Positions 1 through 11,724 of a DNA stretch of 64,000 bases are shown one piece after another (the stretch's first letter is position 1; each line of letters opens with the position of its first letter). The stretch is from Stomorhina lunata. Lineage: Eukaryota; Arthropoda; Insecta; Diptera; Rhiniidae. Made by a program: the position numbers and the translations under genes. Location: NCBI GenBank assembly GCA_933228675.1, contig OW121741.1, positions 61,278,863 through 61,342,862 of the forward strand. Direction: 5' to 3'. The notes under the pieces are model-generated. The model did no database searches and was not told where the DNA came from. It was given only the letters and a program-made list of their open reading frames with translations.

Positions 1-757
1 ATCAAAGACAGTGACAATGAAACACACGTCTACACCGTCGATCTTCAGTCTGTATTAATGGCCCCAAAATCACAAGTGAGCAGCCTATATTACCGTACGA
101 AACTTCAGGTCCATAACTTAGTTTTATACAATCTTTTGTGAAGTGGAAGGTGGTCTGAGTTCCGAAGAATTCGCAAGTATTTGGATTTATTTTATAGAAA
201 ACAAAGTTCTTTGTGGAAATGATAATCCAAAAAAAATAATATTTTATAGCGATGGTTGTACGTATCAAAATAGAAACTGTGTTATGAGCAATGCTCTGCT
301 CAATGTGGCTGTCAAACATGGCATTGATATTGAGCAAAAAAATCTTGAAATTGGACGTACACAAATGGAGTTAGATAGCGTTCATTCCACTATAGAAAGA
401 GCTTTGAAAAAAAGAGTAATTAACGTACCTTCAGAATACATAGATGTTTGTAAAAATGCTCGAAAAAACTCTAGGCCGTATGATGTTGTGTATTTGGATC
501 ATACATTCTTCAAAATATTTGAAAACGTTCAATTTCTTAAGAGCATCAGACCTGGGCATAGTAAAGGTGATAGTAAAGTTACAGATATTAGAGCTATAAA
601 GTACACCTCAAGTAAAGAAATATATTTCAAGATTCGTTTTTCTGATGTATGGAAAATATTACCGCAGAAAATCGATGATACAATTGATCCCATAGACTTT
701 GAAAATTTACAGCAACTTTATCAAGAAAGGAGAAAAATTTTCTGCAAGAAAATATGA
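1..757 (+). pseudogene. Transposon-derived gene fragment, frame-broken
   Basis: Two reading frames encode adjacent parts of one protein. Positions 1-137 read through a segment with VYTVDLQSVLMAPK and end at a TGA. From about 137, in another frame, coding continues to 757 with EGGLSSEEFAS, then SDGCTYQNRN, GRTQMELDSVHSTIE and SIRPGHSKGDSKVTDIRA. I recognise this block order as a large, multi-copy insect and invertebrate family that behaves like a transposon-encoded DDE-type protein; this rests on memory and has not been searched. The stretch expected between the tyrosine-rich segment and EGGLSSEE is missing, and the frame shifts there, so the copy is broken. The 5' part lies outside the window. 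The protein end, near residue 204 of the second frame, looks natural and is followed by AT-rich DNA. Confidence 0.6.
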
Positions 758-859
758 AGACTTACAATTTCTCAAATCAACCTTACCCAATGAACATCAC
801 AAATTTTACGATGATTTACCTCACCTTTGAATTTTTTTCTACCTTAAGTTTTATAGCTT

Positions 860-927
860 TTAAAAAGAATTAAAATGAGCTTCAAAATGTATATATACAT
901 TTTGAAGCTCATTTTAATTCTTTTTAA
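860..927. repeat. 68-bp perfect palindrome
   Basis: Two 34-bp arms are exact reverse complements with no spacer. The centre is between 893 and 894 inside GTATATATAC. It lies about 100 bp downstream of the broken gene at 1-757. It could be a tiny foldback element, the joined ends of a lost MITE, or an assembly hairpin. Confidence 0.9.
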
Positions 928-3096
928 TTTTAATTTTCTTTTATATATTTTGTACCTTTTTAATAGAAATAAACTGAACTAGTCTTAAGTTTCTGTTGTT
1001 TTAATAAAATTAAATCAAACTTCTTTTTTTATTTTAAACTGATTGTAGGAAAATGTGCTAAGTCCACGATAAAAAGAAAAAGTTTACAAAGCAAAAATGT
1101 CCAAAAATGAAAAGTTGAAAAATCGACATACAGAGGGATTTTTTAGCCGCTATAAACAAAAAATTATATTTATTCATCGTTTAGATAATAACGGAAAAGT
1201 AAAATTATTTAATAATAGTGTAGACTACGATGTTTCTACATGATGTAACAAATATTCTTCTAAATTTATTTTTTTTTTTAAATTTAGAATGCAGAAAACA
1301 AAGATATTAATTTAAAAATATTTCTCCATTTTTTACCTGAGCACTTGATTAGTTTAAATACGAAAGAAACAGTTTTTGCAAAAAGCCTACTTATTAATTA
1401 TTCAACCAGTCTTTTTATATTTATTGTATATTTCTTTATAAGAATATATTATTTCTGTTTAGAGGACTCAAAACAGGCCCTACGGTATTTCCCGCTGAAT
1501 GAATGTTCCTCAGTAAAAAATTATATTTTACGCTCGCAAAATAAAAGAGCGTAAGAGTACATGTGAGTTTGATTTGCACAATTGTGTATGACGCTGACAT
1601 TCCTGCTTTAAAGCCAAAAATAAAAAAGTCAAAAATAAAAATCCATGAAGTAGTTTTGAAGTTATTCCATTTTTTATGTTATAGAAAATTTGTAGTCAGA
1701 AAGCAAAACAGATCTGCGAATTTAAAAAGAACAAAAGATAAAACGGTTATTGAGGTCGCAAATGCTTCGAAAGAGACTTCAATGGAGTTTCTACAGTTCT
1801 TAGCGGATACAGTTCCGAACCACCACCAAAAAGTTTTAAATGCTATAGGAGGATACATTTTTGATTAATTTAAATAATTATTATTAATTTTTGTTGACCT
1901 TGAGGTTCCTATTTTTTATTAATACGCTCTCTAAAACATATTAAAATACTTATGCCACATCCTGAAATTTCCTTTTTTAGTTTCAATTTAAAAAAAATAT
2001 ATACTAAACATTTAAAATGTGAAAAGTCTTTTGTTTTCTAATAAATAACAATATTTCATGTTATACTCAATATTTTTAATTTATTTTTTTAATTGCGTAG
2101 GACCGGGAATAAAAAAAGAAGAAAAACAACTAGTATGTCAAAATAATTATGCCGAGTAGTGCATGTGTTAAAAAGATGTCAACGAAATTTTTTTTACTAT
2201 TTTTGTGTATTCTTTATAGGAAAAAGATATAAAATATACTTATTTTTGTAAACGTAATTGTTGTACAAGATTTTTCTATTTAAAGATATTAGAAACGATT
2301 TTGTTTTATCTTATCTATAGAAAAAATTATTTCTTTTGTAAAAAATTTGTTAGAAGTGTTATTTTTCTTATTTTAATTTTCCGTTTAGTTCTTTAACATA
2401 AAATATTTTTTCACACAGTGTATCAAATATCTCCCATTGTGCATTGGTAAAATGAGAAAAAGTTATTCTCAAAGAAGAATAAATTAAACAGAATATGAAT
2501 ACGTGTGACTTCGACTGGGAAGAAAAAAAGTCTGGCATCATCGTGGACAACAGGATTCTTTTTATTAGAATTTTTATTCTTTTTTCCTTTTATTTTAAAT
2601 TAAATTTTATTAACGCCTTATAAATATTTTGGGCACACTTTTACATTAAGGTGCAATAGTAATGCCTAGAACGCCACCAAATATGGATAAAGACGCCGAA
2701 GACGACGAAAATCATTTTAATAGTCATCTGCCAATATTTCTTGCCACAAAGCATTCAAACCAATAAACCAAACGGAAAAGGTCTAATGGCTCGCCAAAAC
2801 CTAATTGGGCGATAATAGATACGTCTTGCTAACCGGATTGGAGATAGAGAACACATAGGAAGCTTCCAGTCAAAGGAAACTCAGTAAAACTAGATCATAC
2901 TGCCCCCCATTGTGATGCATCTCGGAATAAAATAATGTTTTCGTTCTTTCTTTGTTAAGTTTGGATTTAGATTGATTTTATTTTTCAAAAATATTTACAA
3001 TGATACTTAGAACTATTGAGTGACTTTTTAGTCGACTCAGAACTTTACGCAACTTCAAAACAAATTTGTCGCACACATGCCTCTGTATTTGTTATG
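928..3096. other. AT-rich DNA without a recognisable gene
   Basis: This is mostly A/T-rich DNA. The longest open stretch, 1563-1868 on the plus strand (about 100 codons, no strong start), is lysine-rich and matches no family I know. A short ATG frame at 2661 (begins MPRTPPNMDKD, about 34 codons) sits in the only GC-richer patch, 2655-2935. I cannot assign either one. Confidence 0.4.
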
Positions 3097-4437
3097 CTAT
3101 GTCTACATAATGGTCAGATCTTACAATATTGTAAGAAAAATTGTAAGAAAATTTCTTACAATCGTGTAAACTTACAATTTTTTGCTGACAACGTTGTCAG
3201 CTAAAGCATTGTCAGCACATTGTCACACAACCACCTTACAATGAAATTGTCAGATATCTTACAATCGTGTAAACGTGACTGGCAGTCAAGGATAACAGAA
3301 TTAAGCGCAGCACAATCATCAAAATCGATAAATTAATAACTGAGATATCGCGAAAGCACAATATATCGATGTCCTCAAATTGGCAAATTAAAAAAACCGT
3401 ATTTATTTATACGAATTATATGTCAGATTTTAGGAAATTTTCCAATATAGCACGCTATTAAATTTCATTAAAATCGGTTTATAAACACTAGAGATATCGC
3501 CAAAATTCAAAATTCGATGAGAATTGAATTGAAACATTTTTTTTAACTGCATTTAAAAAAAAAAAAAGATTTTAAAATTCTAAGAATAGTCAAATACGAC
3601 TCTCTGAGTCGATTTAGACCCCGACTTCTGAGTCGATCATTATTATTTTTATTTGTTTTAAGACAAATAATGAAAAAATTACAAACTGAATGGCAAACTT
3701 ATAATACCCTTTTACCTATTGGTTATATATAGATCAGATATTAGTAAAAAAATCGGTGCAATATGGTACAAAAATTTTAATTTTAATAAAACTGTAAAAA
3801 TAGGATTTGTTTTTATTATATATGTAGTATGATTCCTCAAATTGGTTGGAAAATGACAATTATATATAGTTTTAAGCACATAATGAGTCTGACGGCCCTA
3901 CTTTGGGAGACGATTGCGCCGCCATAGTAAAAGCTAGGCTTTTCAGGTTTAAACATTTCTGCCAAAATTATTTTAAAATCGGCCTAAAGGTTTAAAAGTT
4001 GCAGACTTATTTCCATAATTTGTTCAACAATCCAACTGTGAGACGTTTTTCTCCACTTCACATTCATCTTCACAGCTTTCTAAACATACACTGTTAAAAT
4101 TTTGGCAATTACCTGTTTTTTCCATTTTGATTAATATTTTATAATAAACAAATATAAATTTCAAGTCAAAAACACAAAAATGAACAATATTTTTCATGTG
4201 CTTTGTAACTGACAATAGATCTGGTAATTTTTTGTGTACACATATCTGATAATCGTGTGAACTGCCAATTTATTATAAGCTGACAATGAAATTGACAGCT
4301 TTTCTTACAATTTTCTTACAACCGTGTAGACACACAAATTGCCTTTTGCTGACAATTCTTTATTGTCAGTTTATTGGCAGCACATTGCCAGATGTGACAA
4401 TATTGTAAGATCTGACCATCGTCTGAACGTATCTTTA
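3097..4437. mobile_element. DNA element with ~200-bp imperfect inverted ends
   Basis: The left end (about 3097-3300) and right end (about 4237-4437) are imperfect reverse complements sharing ATGGTCAGATCTTACAATAT at their outer parts. Both contain many internal copies of TTACAAT, TGTCAG and CGTGTAAAC or CGTGTAGAC. The interior has no transposase and includes fragments of the dispersed fly repeat (3400-3500, 3690-3850). It is probably a non-autonomous cut-and-paste element. I could not find a clean target duplication, so the class is open. Confidence 0.65.
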
Positions 4438-4926
4438 GTTATTAAGAAAAGAGTTTAACAGTACGTTTACACACGTACAAGTTGTGTATACGTATTAGCA
4501 ACCAATACACCGAAAAAAGTAATTAAAACACTTGCAACTTGCTTGATTGTTACACAAACAAGTGCAAATTCATTTCCAAAATGTCTACGAAGAAAATGGT
4601 TCTAAAGAAAATTGCTTTGCTCTTAAAATTAAAAGAAGACTATGTGATTTATATAAGTTAATTAACTTTAAAATATTTTCGTTGTTCAGGTTTTGTTCCA
4701 TTTATTAAATATATTTTTTGGCAGAAATTATTGTTTTATTTGTTCTTTGTTGTTTTCTTGTGTTTTTTTTTGTATACTCATATGAATTTTCAATGGCTGG
4801 GTTGCCATAGCTTATTATTGGCAAATTATAAGGGAAGCAGATTGTATGAATAATTTGTTCATAAAATAATTCATAAATGTATGTACCAAATTATAATAAT
4901 ACATATAAAACTACAAGTTTTTAATG
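4438..4926. other. AT-rich spacer, nothing recognised
   Basis: No open frame, RNA gene or obvious repeat end was seen between the inverted-end element and the dispersed repeat. Confidence 0.4.
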
Positions 4927-5063
4927 TTTTTATACCCTTCACCAATAGGTGAAAGGGTATTATAAGTTTGTGATTCCGTTTGTAATTTTTTTATTAGTGA
5001 TCGTAGACCCCATAAAAATTATACCGATCGACTCAGAATCGGGAGGAGAATCGATTAAGCGAT

Positions 5064-5067
5064 GTCC

Positions 5068-5104
<37 letters not shown>
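5064..5104. repeat. (CTGT)n microsatellite
   Basis: A run of about nine TCTG units inside repeat copy 1. The matching CAGA run is at 14106-14157 in the inverted copy. Copy 3 has lost the tract at the equivalent position (about 15181). Confidence 0.9.
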
Positions 5105-5105
<1 letters not shown>

Positions 5106-5867
5106 TGAAATCAAGTTTCTGAAGCCCCTGGAGGGTGGACCTACATAAATTATATACCAGATTTTAGGAAATTCTCCCGCAATGAACACTATTAAATTTC
5201 ATTAAAATCGGTTTATAAACACCGAAAATATCGAAAAAATACCAAAAATTAGACGAAAATTTTAAAATTTTTGATTGAAACACACTTTTAAATAATAAGA
5301 GAAACAAGGTACTCCTGGTGTACATGTGATAATATATTATATATCAGATTGTAGGAAATGGTTCCCAAAAGCACTCTGTAAAATTTTAGCAAAATCGGTC
5401 TATAAACAACTGAGATACAGCCAAAACACTCAATTTGATGTATCGCAAATTGCCCAAAGTACGCGTTAGAGAATGTTTGTTGAAACAATGAAATGCAGAT
5501 ATAGGAAAAACCATCCTCCTGGAGCACGGACATACATAAATTTTATATCAGATTTTAGGAAATTCCCCCGCCAAGCACATTATAAAATTTTATCAAAAGC
5601 GGTCCATAAACAACTGAGATACCGCCAAAACACTACTTGTGATGTACAGCAAATTGCCCAAAGTACGTGTCTAAGAAATTTTGTTGACATTTTGTAAATA
5701 TTGTTTCAGCGATATCTCAGGTGTTTATGGACCGATTGTGATGAAATTTGACAGCGTTCCTTGTGGGAGGATTTCCTAAAATCTGATATAAACTCCACAA
5801 ATCTGATCATGAATACCATTCAAATTGTACCGATCGTCTCAGAATCGGCAGGAGAATCGATTTCGCG

Positions 5868-5938
5868 ACGTCCGTCCGTCTGTTTGTCCGTCCGTCCGTC
5901 TACCTGTCTGTCCGTCCGTCCGTCTACCTGTCTGTCCT
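5868..5938. repeat. CCGT/CTGT tract with a duplicated 28-bp block
   Basis: Alternating CCGTCCGTCTG and CTGTCCGT units, with the block containing CCGTCTACCTGTCTG present twice. The equivalent CGGA/CAGA tract is at 13299-13400 in inverted copy 2. Short open frames across it are translation artefacts of the repeat. Confidence 0.85.
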
Positions 5939-7130
5939 TTTTTCTGTTGTAGTCAAGTTTTTGGAGCTCAGGGTGGGACGATATCCTAAAATTTTGTGTA
6001 AAATGCATATGGGTATACCTTCCAGGAGCTCCACAAATCTGATTTTAGCAGACAGACACACTGCACTTATCTTAATTCTATGTCTGACTTTTGAACTTTA
6101 TGATTACATTTGAGTATGTATTATATATCAAATTATAGGTAATCTTCCTAGGAAGTACAAAAATGCAGCTAAGTATATGATATCCGTTCAAAACCTACAT
6201 ATGTATGTATGTATCTCACATATCAACGAAAATTTAAATTGTTTAATTGCAATTGGGAGAAATCCGTTCACGTTTGACTATTGCTCCCGTATAACTTCGC
6301 CTAAGGCAATCTCTTAGTAGCTAATAAATGACAAATTATAATTATCTATCTATTATAATAGATACGATGATGGCATTTAGTATAAAGACGTTGTACAATA
6401 TCGTTATTCAGGGCGATATCTTGAAAAGTTCGGCTTTGAAAATGGGCGAGCTCGGTTCAAATTTTCTGTTATCTCCCATATAACCCCGACCGGGAATCAC
6501 TTTAATGCTGATAAATTAAATCATGTTATAATTGCACAAAGAACTAGAGCAAAACTTTCCACACATCCATCGGACAGATCGAAAGAACAATGCATCCCAA
6601 ATATTATTGTTGAAGTATTCATCTTAATTAGTTAACTAACTTCAGATTAATAAGTAAATCTTCAATAAATTTTCCGCCAAAGCTGATATCCATTCATAGC
6701 TAGCTATATATTTCACGCATGTATCTAAAACTAAGAGTGTATACCTTATAATTCTAAGGCTTGTATACATTGACAATCATTGTTAAAACTTTGACCTAAA
6801 TCAGTCCGCTAACTTCAGAGTTTTACATAACTAATCATTAACCTTTAATAGTTGGATAATTCGTATGAATTAAAGTACACAACCCTCACTGGGCACTGTG
6901 TTTTTGGGTTGTGTGCCAGAATACTTAATCTTCATCAAATCGATGTACTCTTGCAAATCTAAGGGCAGCTACATTTTGAAGCATCTTTTCTGCATGGTTT
7001 ATCTGTTCTATCGAACTTTAGAATCCAAGTGACGCTGCCTTATACATCAGCCACCTGCCCAACCTAACCTTTGGGTCCATAACTATTCTAGATGATGACG
7101 CCACCGAAAAGCTTTTCGTTTTCCGGCCAG

Positions 7131-8272
7131 AGTTGATTGTCATTTGAGCCCTTTTTATAGCATTTTACATCACTTTGGCCAAAACTTCCGGCGATAGGTC
7201 CTCACATTCTTGACGGATATTGTCTTTAAGAGCTGCAAGAGTCTGAGGCTTGTTGACATAAACCCGCGACTTCAAAAAGCCCCACAAAAAGAAGTCTGCA
7301 GCGGTCAAATCAGGCGATCTTGCTGGCCAGTGCAAATCGCCAAAACGGAAGATTAGGCGCCCGGGAAATGCATCCTTCAGCATATCGGTTGTGGCACGTG
7401 CAGTGTATGCCGTTGCACCGTCCTGTTGGAACCACATGTTTTCCAATCCCAATTCATCAAGTTGCGGCAAACGGAACTCGTTAATCATTGCTCTGTAGCG
7501 CTCACCATTCACAGTAACCGTTTGGCCCGCTACGTCTTTGAATAAAAAAAGGTCCGATGACTCCTCCAGCGAAAAAAGCACACCATACAATGACTTTGAG
7601 TGGGTGTAATAGCTCTTCGTGGGTTACACGCGGATTTTCACGTAAATTTTGCTTATTTACGTACCCGGTAAGATAGAAATGGGCTTAATCACTCATGATT
7701 ATTTTTAATGAAAAATCGTCTTCCTCTTGGTGGTGATTAGGGATGGCTTGAGCGTATGTTAGACGCGATTGGCGGTCAGCAGCTAACAGCTGATGCACCG
7801 TCTGGACTTTGTACGGAAACATCTTCAAATTTTTTACCAAAATTCGCTGTAAAGACCGTTGACTGATACCCATTTGCGTGGCACGTCGTCTGATCGATGT
7901 CGACGGCGCTTCCATGACATCCTCGGCTACAGCAGCAATATTCTCTGCAGAACGGCGACTCCGGGGTCTGCCACGCCTGGCAGCATCTCGTGTTGTGCCA
8001 GTCTCTTCGAGGCGAGCAGTATTTCACCAGTAGGCGTTGGACGACTAGGAAATCTGCGACGAAACTCACGTTGTGCCAAAGTCACCGACCGATTATTGGC
8101 CAAATAAATAGTCACCAATATTCCGCGTTCTGGAGCAGTGTAGAGTAACATTGTTTATTAACGTGTATTTTGCAAGTGTTTACTACACAAATGCCAAAAC
8201 AGAATTGACATTAGGGGCCAATCGCAAAATTTAGACCATTTTCTGATAGGAGGATTACTTTTGCGCCACCTT
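7131..8272 (-). pseudogene. Dead mariner/Tc1-type transposase inside repeat copy 1
   Basis: Read on the minus strand, pieces of one DDE transposase follow in order. There is an N-terminal DNA-binding part (about 8151-7927), a helix-turn-helix-like segment with TSIRRRATQMGISQRSLQRI (7915-7685), and the C-terminal catalytic part (7590-7165) with WFQQDGATAYTA, WPARSPDLT and FFLWGFLKSRVY. The first catalytic aspartate lies in IIMSD, immediately followed by a stop where the family has glutamate. Frame changes occur near 7925 and 7560, giving at least three lesions. Next to the 8272 edge is a plausible terminal inverted repeat (GGTGGCGCAAAAGTAATCC on the minus strand); the other end lacks a match and looks truncated. 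About 35 bp of host repeat present in copy 2 are missing at the insertion site. Confidence 0.85.
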
Positions 8273-8490
8273 GTACTAGTATAACCAAATATTGCTAGGA
8301 ATTACATTTAGTATGAACAAAAGAAAATTAATATACATATGAAGCATTTGTGTGGGGCTCAACTAAGTCAGTAATCAGAAACTATATAATTATCAATATA
8401 TTCATACGATTTTGTATTTTACTTTTGAAACACTATTGGTGAAGGGTATCCAAGATTCGGTAAAGCCGAATATACCACTCTTACTTGTTT

Positions 8491-8895
8491 ATCTTATTTT
8501 CGGTATATAATAAGAAATTAAATCATTTTGTTATTATTATAAAAATTGTTCCTCGTATTCTATCTATTTAAATTAATATATAATCTTTATGTGGCAACAC
8601 TCCTTTTTTGCTTCTGACATGCAAATAAAAAAATCACTGGCAATCAAAATCGCTTGCAAGTGAGCCTACAACTTGAAGAAGTGTGATTGTGTTAGTAAAA
8701 AAATATAAATGTATTGAGCTTTTTTCACTTGCATGTGTTAATGCCGTGTAATACTCTTTTTCAATTACTCAATAGGGTCATTTCAATATTTTGACCCACT
8801 AATTGGTCAGAGTCTATGTTCTAAGAAATTTTACTCTACGTTTACATTTGAATTACATTTGACAATACAAATTTTTCTTTTATTTTTTGCTTACA
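8491..8895. other. AT-rich spacer between repeat copy 1 and the gypsy relic
   Basis: No gene was recognised. It may include the 3' untranslated part of the minus-strand gypsy relic, but no LTR was identified. Confidence 0.4.
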
Positions 8896-9090
8896 TTATT
8901 CTCTATTATACTTTTTTAATGAATTCTTAAGGCAAGTTTTAATTTTGTTTTTGATTTTTACTGTTACATTAAAGACATACATATCAATAATTTCAGATGG
9001 AACCATATACGGCGGTTCATTCTTTTTCTTATTTTCTACTTTTACTAATACTAAATCTCCTATCTCTAATTCTATACTATTTATTTACCT
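8896..9090 (-). pseudogene. Ty3/gypsy integrase C-terminal segment
   Basis: The minus-strand frame contains IGDLVLVKVENKKKNEPPY and MVPSEIIDMYVFNVTVK and ends at a TAA at 8896-8898. This matches the small barrel-like C-terminal domain that follows the catalytic core in Ty3/gypsy integrases. The core with its D,D,E residues is missing between this piece and the zinc-binding domain at 9215-9511, so the integrase cannot be active. Confidence 0.7.
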
Positions 9091-9214
9091 TATTTTAAGA
9101 TTCTAAACTTCTATTTACTTTTACTTTCTCTATAATATTTCTTGCATTTTGCAGAGAATATTTAAATCTTACCTTCAATTCATTAACATAATTTTTTAAT
9201 AGTTTCAAAACTAT

Positions 9215-9511
9215 TTACAGGTGTATCAGTTTTCTTTGGCATACATCACATTTCGATACAATTTTTCTTATATCCTTTTTCATTCCCTTCCAAATATATT
9301 TCTGTTTCAGTTTTAGTATTGTTTTACGTACTCCAAAGTGTCCTCCTTGTGGACTATTATGATAAAATTTTATTAATTCCAATTTTCTTTCTTGATCGAT
9401 TACATTATGAGGTTTACTATATAACATTATTATTACGTCATCATTATTCATTTTTTTTATTTCATTATATCTGGCCTTACATTCATCTGCAGGCATTTTA
9501 CTAAATATCAA
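9215..9511 (-). pseudogene. Ty3/gypsy integrase zinc-binding domain
   Basis: A 98-codon minus-strand frame carrying the HHCC zinc-binding signature: FYHNSPQGGHFG (H-X7-H) followed by SKCDVCQRK (C-X2-C). This is the N-terminal domain of gypsy integrases. The frame ends just after the CxxC, where the catalytic core should start, because of a deletion. It is part of the minus-strand relic that continues at 9662-10195 and 14476-15082. Confidence 0.85.
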
Positions 9512-9661
9512 TTATATCGATTGCAAATTTCTCATTTCGAGTTAATTTCAAGCAAGATGATAGCTTCTTCAATAGAGTATTAGAGCACTTTGTATTATAG
9601 CTACATCTACTATAAATTAATATAGAGTTCTCGTATTTTCATTTTTTTTCTAATATAAACT

Positions 9662-9967
9662 TCAGTTTATTTGTGGCTTTATATCATTTATCAAAGTGCA
9701 GTCCAAGATATGGAGATGATCAGGCTCGTTTTGAGTTCTGCTAATAATATTTTCTTCCGATGACATTTTACTTGTTACTATGAGCGTTCTTTTGACATTC
9801 TCTTCGTTCTGCATATTTTTTAGTATAGCGGAGTCTATTTGTATTCTGGACAATGCATCCGCATTTGCGTTGTTTATTCCTCTGTTCATCTGTTCATCTG
9901 TTGTAAATACATACTCTTCTTCAAAATTTGGGTATTGTAAAATTGGCGGGCTAATTATTCTGTTTTA
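9662..9967 (-). pseudogene. Ty3/gypsy RNase H remnant with internal deletion
   Basis: In frame with the RT thumb upstream, after a TAA at 9965-9967, the minus strand reads an RNase H start (SPPILQYPNFEEEYVFTTD). It then jumps to the RNase H end signature GINNANADALSRI. The catalytic middle is missing. Coding continues as a linker to 9662. Confidence 0.75.
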
Positions 9968-10194
9968 AAGAGTTTCAAATGCTACTTGACAATCTTGTGA
10001 CCATTCGAATTTTTTACCTTTCTTCAACAAATTGTTAAGACAGTTAGCTATCTCCGCAAAATTCTTTATGAATCTTCTATAGTAGTTGCAGAATGCTACA
10101 TATCTTCTTACATCATAGATATCCTTAGGTATTGGATACGTATAAATTGCTTTGTATTTACCTGGATCTGGTTTTATACCGTTTGACGTTATCA
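9965..10194 (-). pseudogene. Ty3/gypsy reverse transcriptase thumb region
   Basis: The minus-strand frame has SNGIKPDPGKYKAI, DVRRYVAFCNYYRRFIKNFA and KKGKKFEWSQDCQVAFETL. This is the conserved segment after the YxDD palm of Ty3/gypsy RT. The upstream half of the RT is 4.3 kb away at 14476-15082. An inserted DNA element (10195-14475) separates them, and the frame is continuous across the insertion once one copy of a 2-bp TG is removed. Confidence 0.85.
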
Positions 10195-10439
10195 CCCAGC
10201 AAAACTTTTCATTACCAAATAACGAGTTAAACAGCTAAACTATTGAACATGAACTACTTACTCATTCACTGTTTAAGGCATTACATTAACATGAGGATGT
10301 CATTGGAGGCAAGTACTTACCAACTGCAGAAAAGTAATGACTTGGGTAAGCAATTGGAAAACAACGATAACAACGTTTTTTGTTGTTGTTTTATTAAAAA
10401 AATATATTTTTTAACGAAATACACAAATTTTTTTTATGA

Positions 10440-10507
10440 CCCCATGGGGGCTCGAACCCAGACCCCTACGACTGCTGGGCGGAGACTCTTCCACTGAGCT
10501 ACTTCCT
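10440..10507 (-). other. tRNA-like block with A box and B box
   Basis: The minus strand reads TAGCTCAGTGG (positions 10501-10491; matches the pol III A-box pattern TRGYNNARNGG) and GGTTCGAGCCC (10458-10448; matches the B box GGTTCGANNCC), about 33 bp apart. Acceptor, anticodon and T stems do not pair well, so it is not a working tRNA. A tRNA-derived SINE head or decayed tRNA gene is more likely. A weaker B-box-like GGTTTAAATCCC lies at about 14318-14329. Confidence 0.55.
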
Positions 10508-11129
10508 ATGTTGAAAACTTGGCAGCTTATAATTAATATATACAATTTTTATTTTTAGATCCAAAATCATGTGACAATAACTTTGTTTTTCCCTGCTTTT
10601 TTGCTTTGTTGTAATTTTTGAAAACAAAATTTCTATACGATTTTAGTAAATGTTTTATGCGTTTAATAAACAATAAAGAAGTTTTTTTAATTATTTTAAA
10701 ACTTAAACAATTTAAATCTTCCTTTTTGTATACGTTTTTATATAACATTGACTCTTACTTAAATGGCCTATAGCAGGGGTACTCAACGGGAGAACATCTT
10801 AAAATACTTATGTGTTTGTGGTTTTACATGTGTTAGTGTAAAAATAACCTTATGCAGCGTTACCGATGAAATGTAAATCGAACAAAAAATGCGTTAAAAG
10901 TAAAACAATGATATGAATACACAGAAATTTTAGCATTGGCAATGCAGGCTGAATAATTTCGTGTGTGTTTGTTGTTGTATTTAAGAAATCTGAGCGACAT
11001 CAACCTCCTTCGTTGAAAGCAGCAAAGAGACTAAGTAAAATATTATTGTTTTCCTTTCTCACTTATTGGAATTTGATTACAGTTCGTGTTATGTCTGTGA
11101 ATATATGTTAAAAAGCCGATTAGTACTCG

Positions 11130-11350
11130 GCTCCTGAGTGCAAAGGCTGAGTAAGGCTGGCCTATAGTTACAAACTGTTAAGGTCAAAGTCCAAACATAT
11201 TTTAGAATTTCATGGACTTCGATCTCGAATATTCTCCAATTTTATAGGACAAGCTTTGAAAAATGTTCCTCTACTTGGTCTTTCCATCGAAGTTTCGGAC
11301 GTCCTCCTCTAACATTAGGTGGTGGGACATTTCAATTCTAATTTTATCCT
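11130..11350 (-). pseudogene. LINE reverse transcriptase C-terminal tail fragment
   Basis: The minus strand reads GGRPKLRWKDQVEEHF, the tail motif (GRPKxRWxDxV) found at the C-terminus of several LINE polymerases. After an in-frame stop it continues to NWR, EILK and YRPALLS, also typical of that tail. Only this short piece survives. Confidence 0.6.
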
Positions 11351-11724
11351 CTTCATAGTAATTATTTGTTCCAAGAGAGGGTTACTAGCACGTCGTCCTA
11401 ATCCATTTTTATTGATCTTATGGGACAATTCTCAGTACATGTTAGCTTACTACATTAACGGGTGTTAAACTAGTTTCCCGGGTGATACCACGAGGAGGTC
11501 AGTGTCCACAGTTGAGATGAAGGATGACCCAGATAAGTTGGGCTTACCAAGTTAAGACCAATCAGAACCGTGTTTAGTATCTAACATCCCCTACATAATC
11601 AAAATTGACTCATGATGAAATTTTTTTTTATTACCGTGAGTTAGTTTTCCAAAAAAAAATTTATAGAAGGTAATATTTAAGTTCTAAAAATTCAAAAATC
11701 ATTAAAAAAAACGCTTTTAATAAA

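Larger units (their letters stand above)
4927..8490 (+). repeat. Dispersed fly repeat, copy 1
   Basis: It starts with TTTTTATACCCTTCACC followed by the self-complementary CACCAATAGGTG, then a (GTCT)n/(CCGT)n tract. Next come repeated ATATCAGATTTTAGGAAAT and GATATCGCC-type blocks. It ends with a hairpin (ATTCGG, TAAA, CCGAAT) and ATACCACTCTTACTTGTTT. Copies 11725-14298 (inverted) and 15081-18304 (direct) share both ends, which defines the element. It has no coding capacity of its own; the only genes in it belong to the inserted mariner at about 7131-8272. The hairpin near one end recalls Helitron-type repeats, but no CTRR terminus is visible, so the class is unassigned. Confidence 0.75.

Noticed and set aside
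1345..1554. Small membrane protein frame on the plus strand
   Set aside because: Hydrophobicity follows from T-rich DNA; no start context, homologue or neighbour supports it.
5063..5952. CRISPR-like or regulatory array from regular CTGT/CCGT repeats
   Set aside because: Four-base microsatellite without spacers, inside a dispersed eukaryotic repeat.
10440..10507. Functional tRNA gene
   Set aside because: A and B boxes match, but the acceptor, anticodon and T stems do not form.
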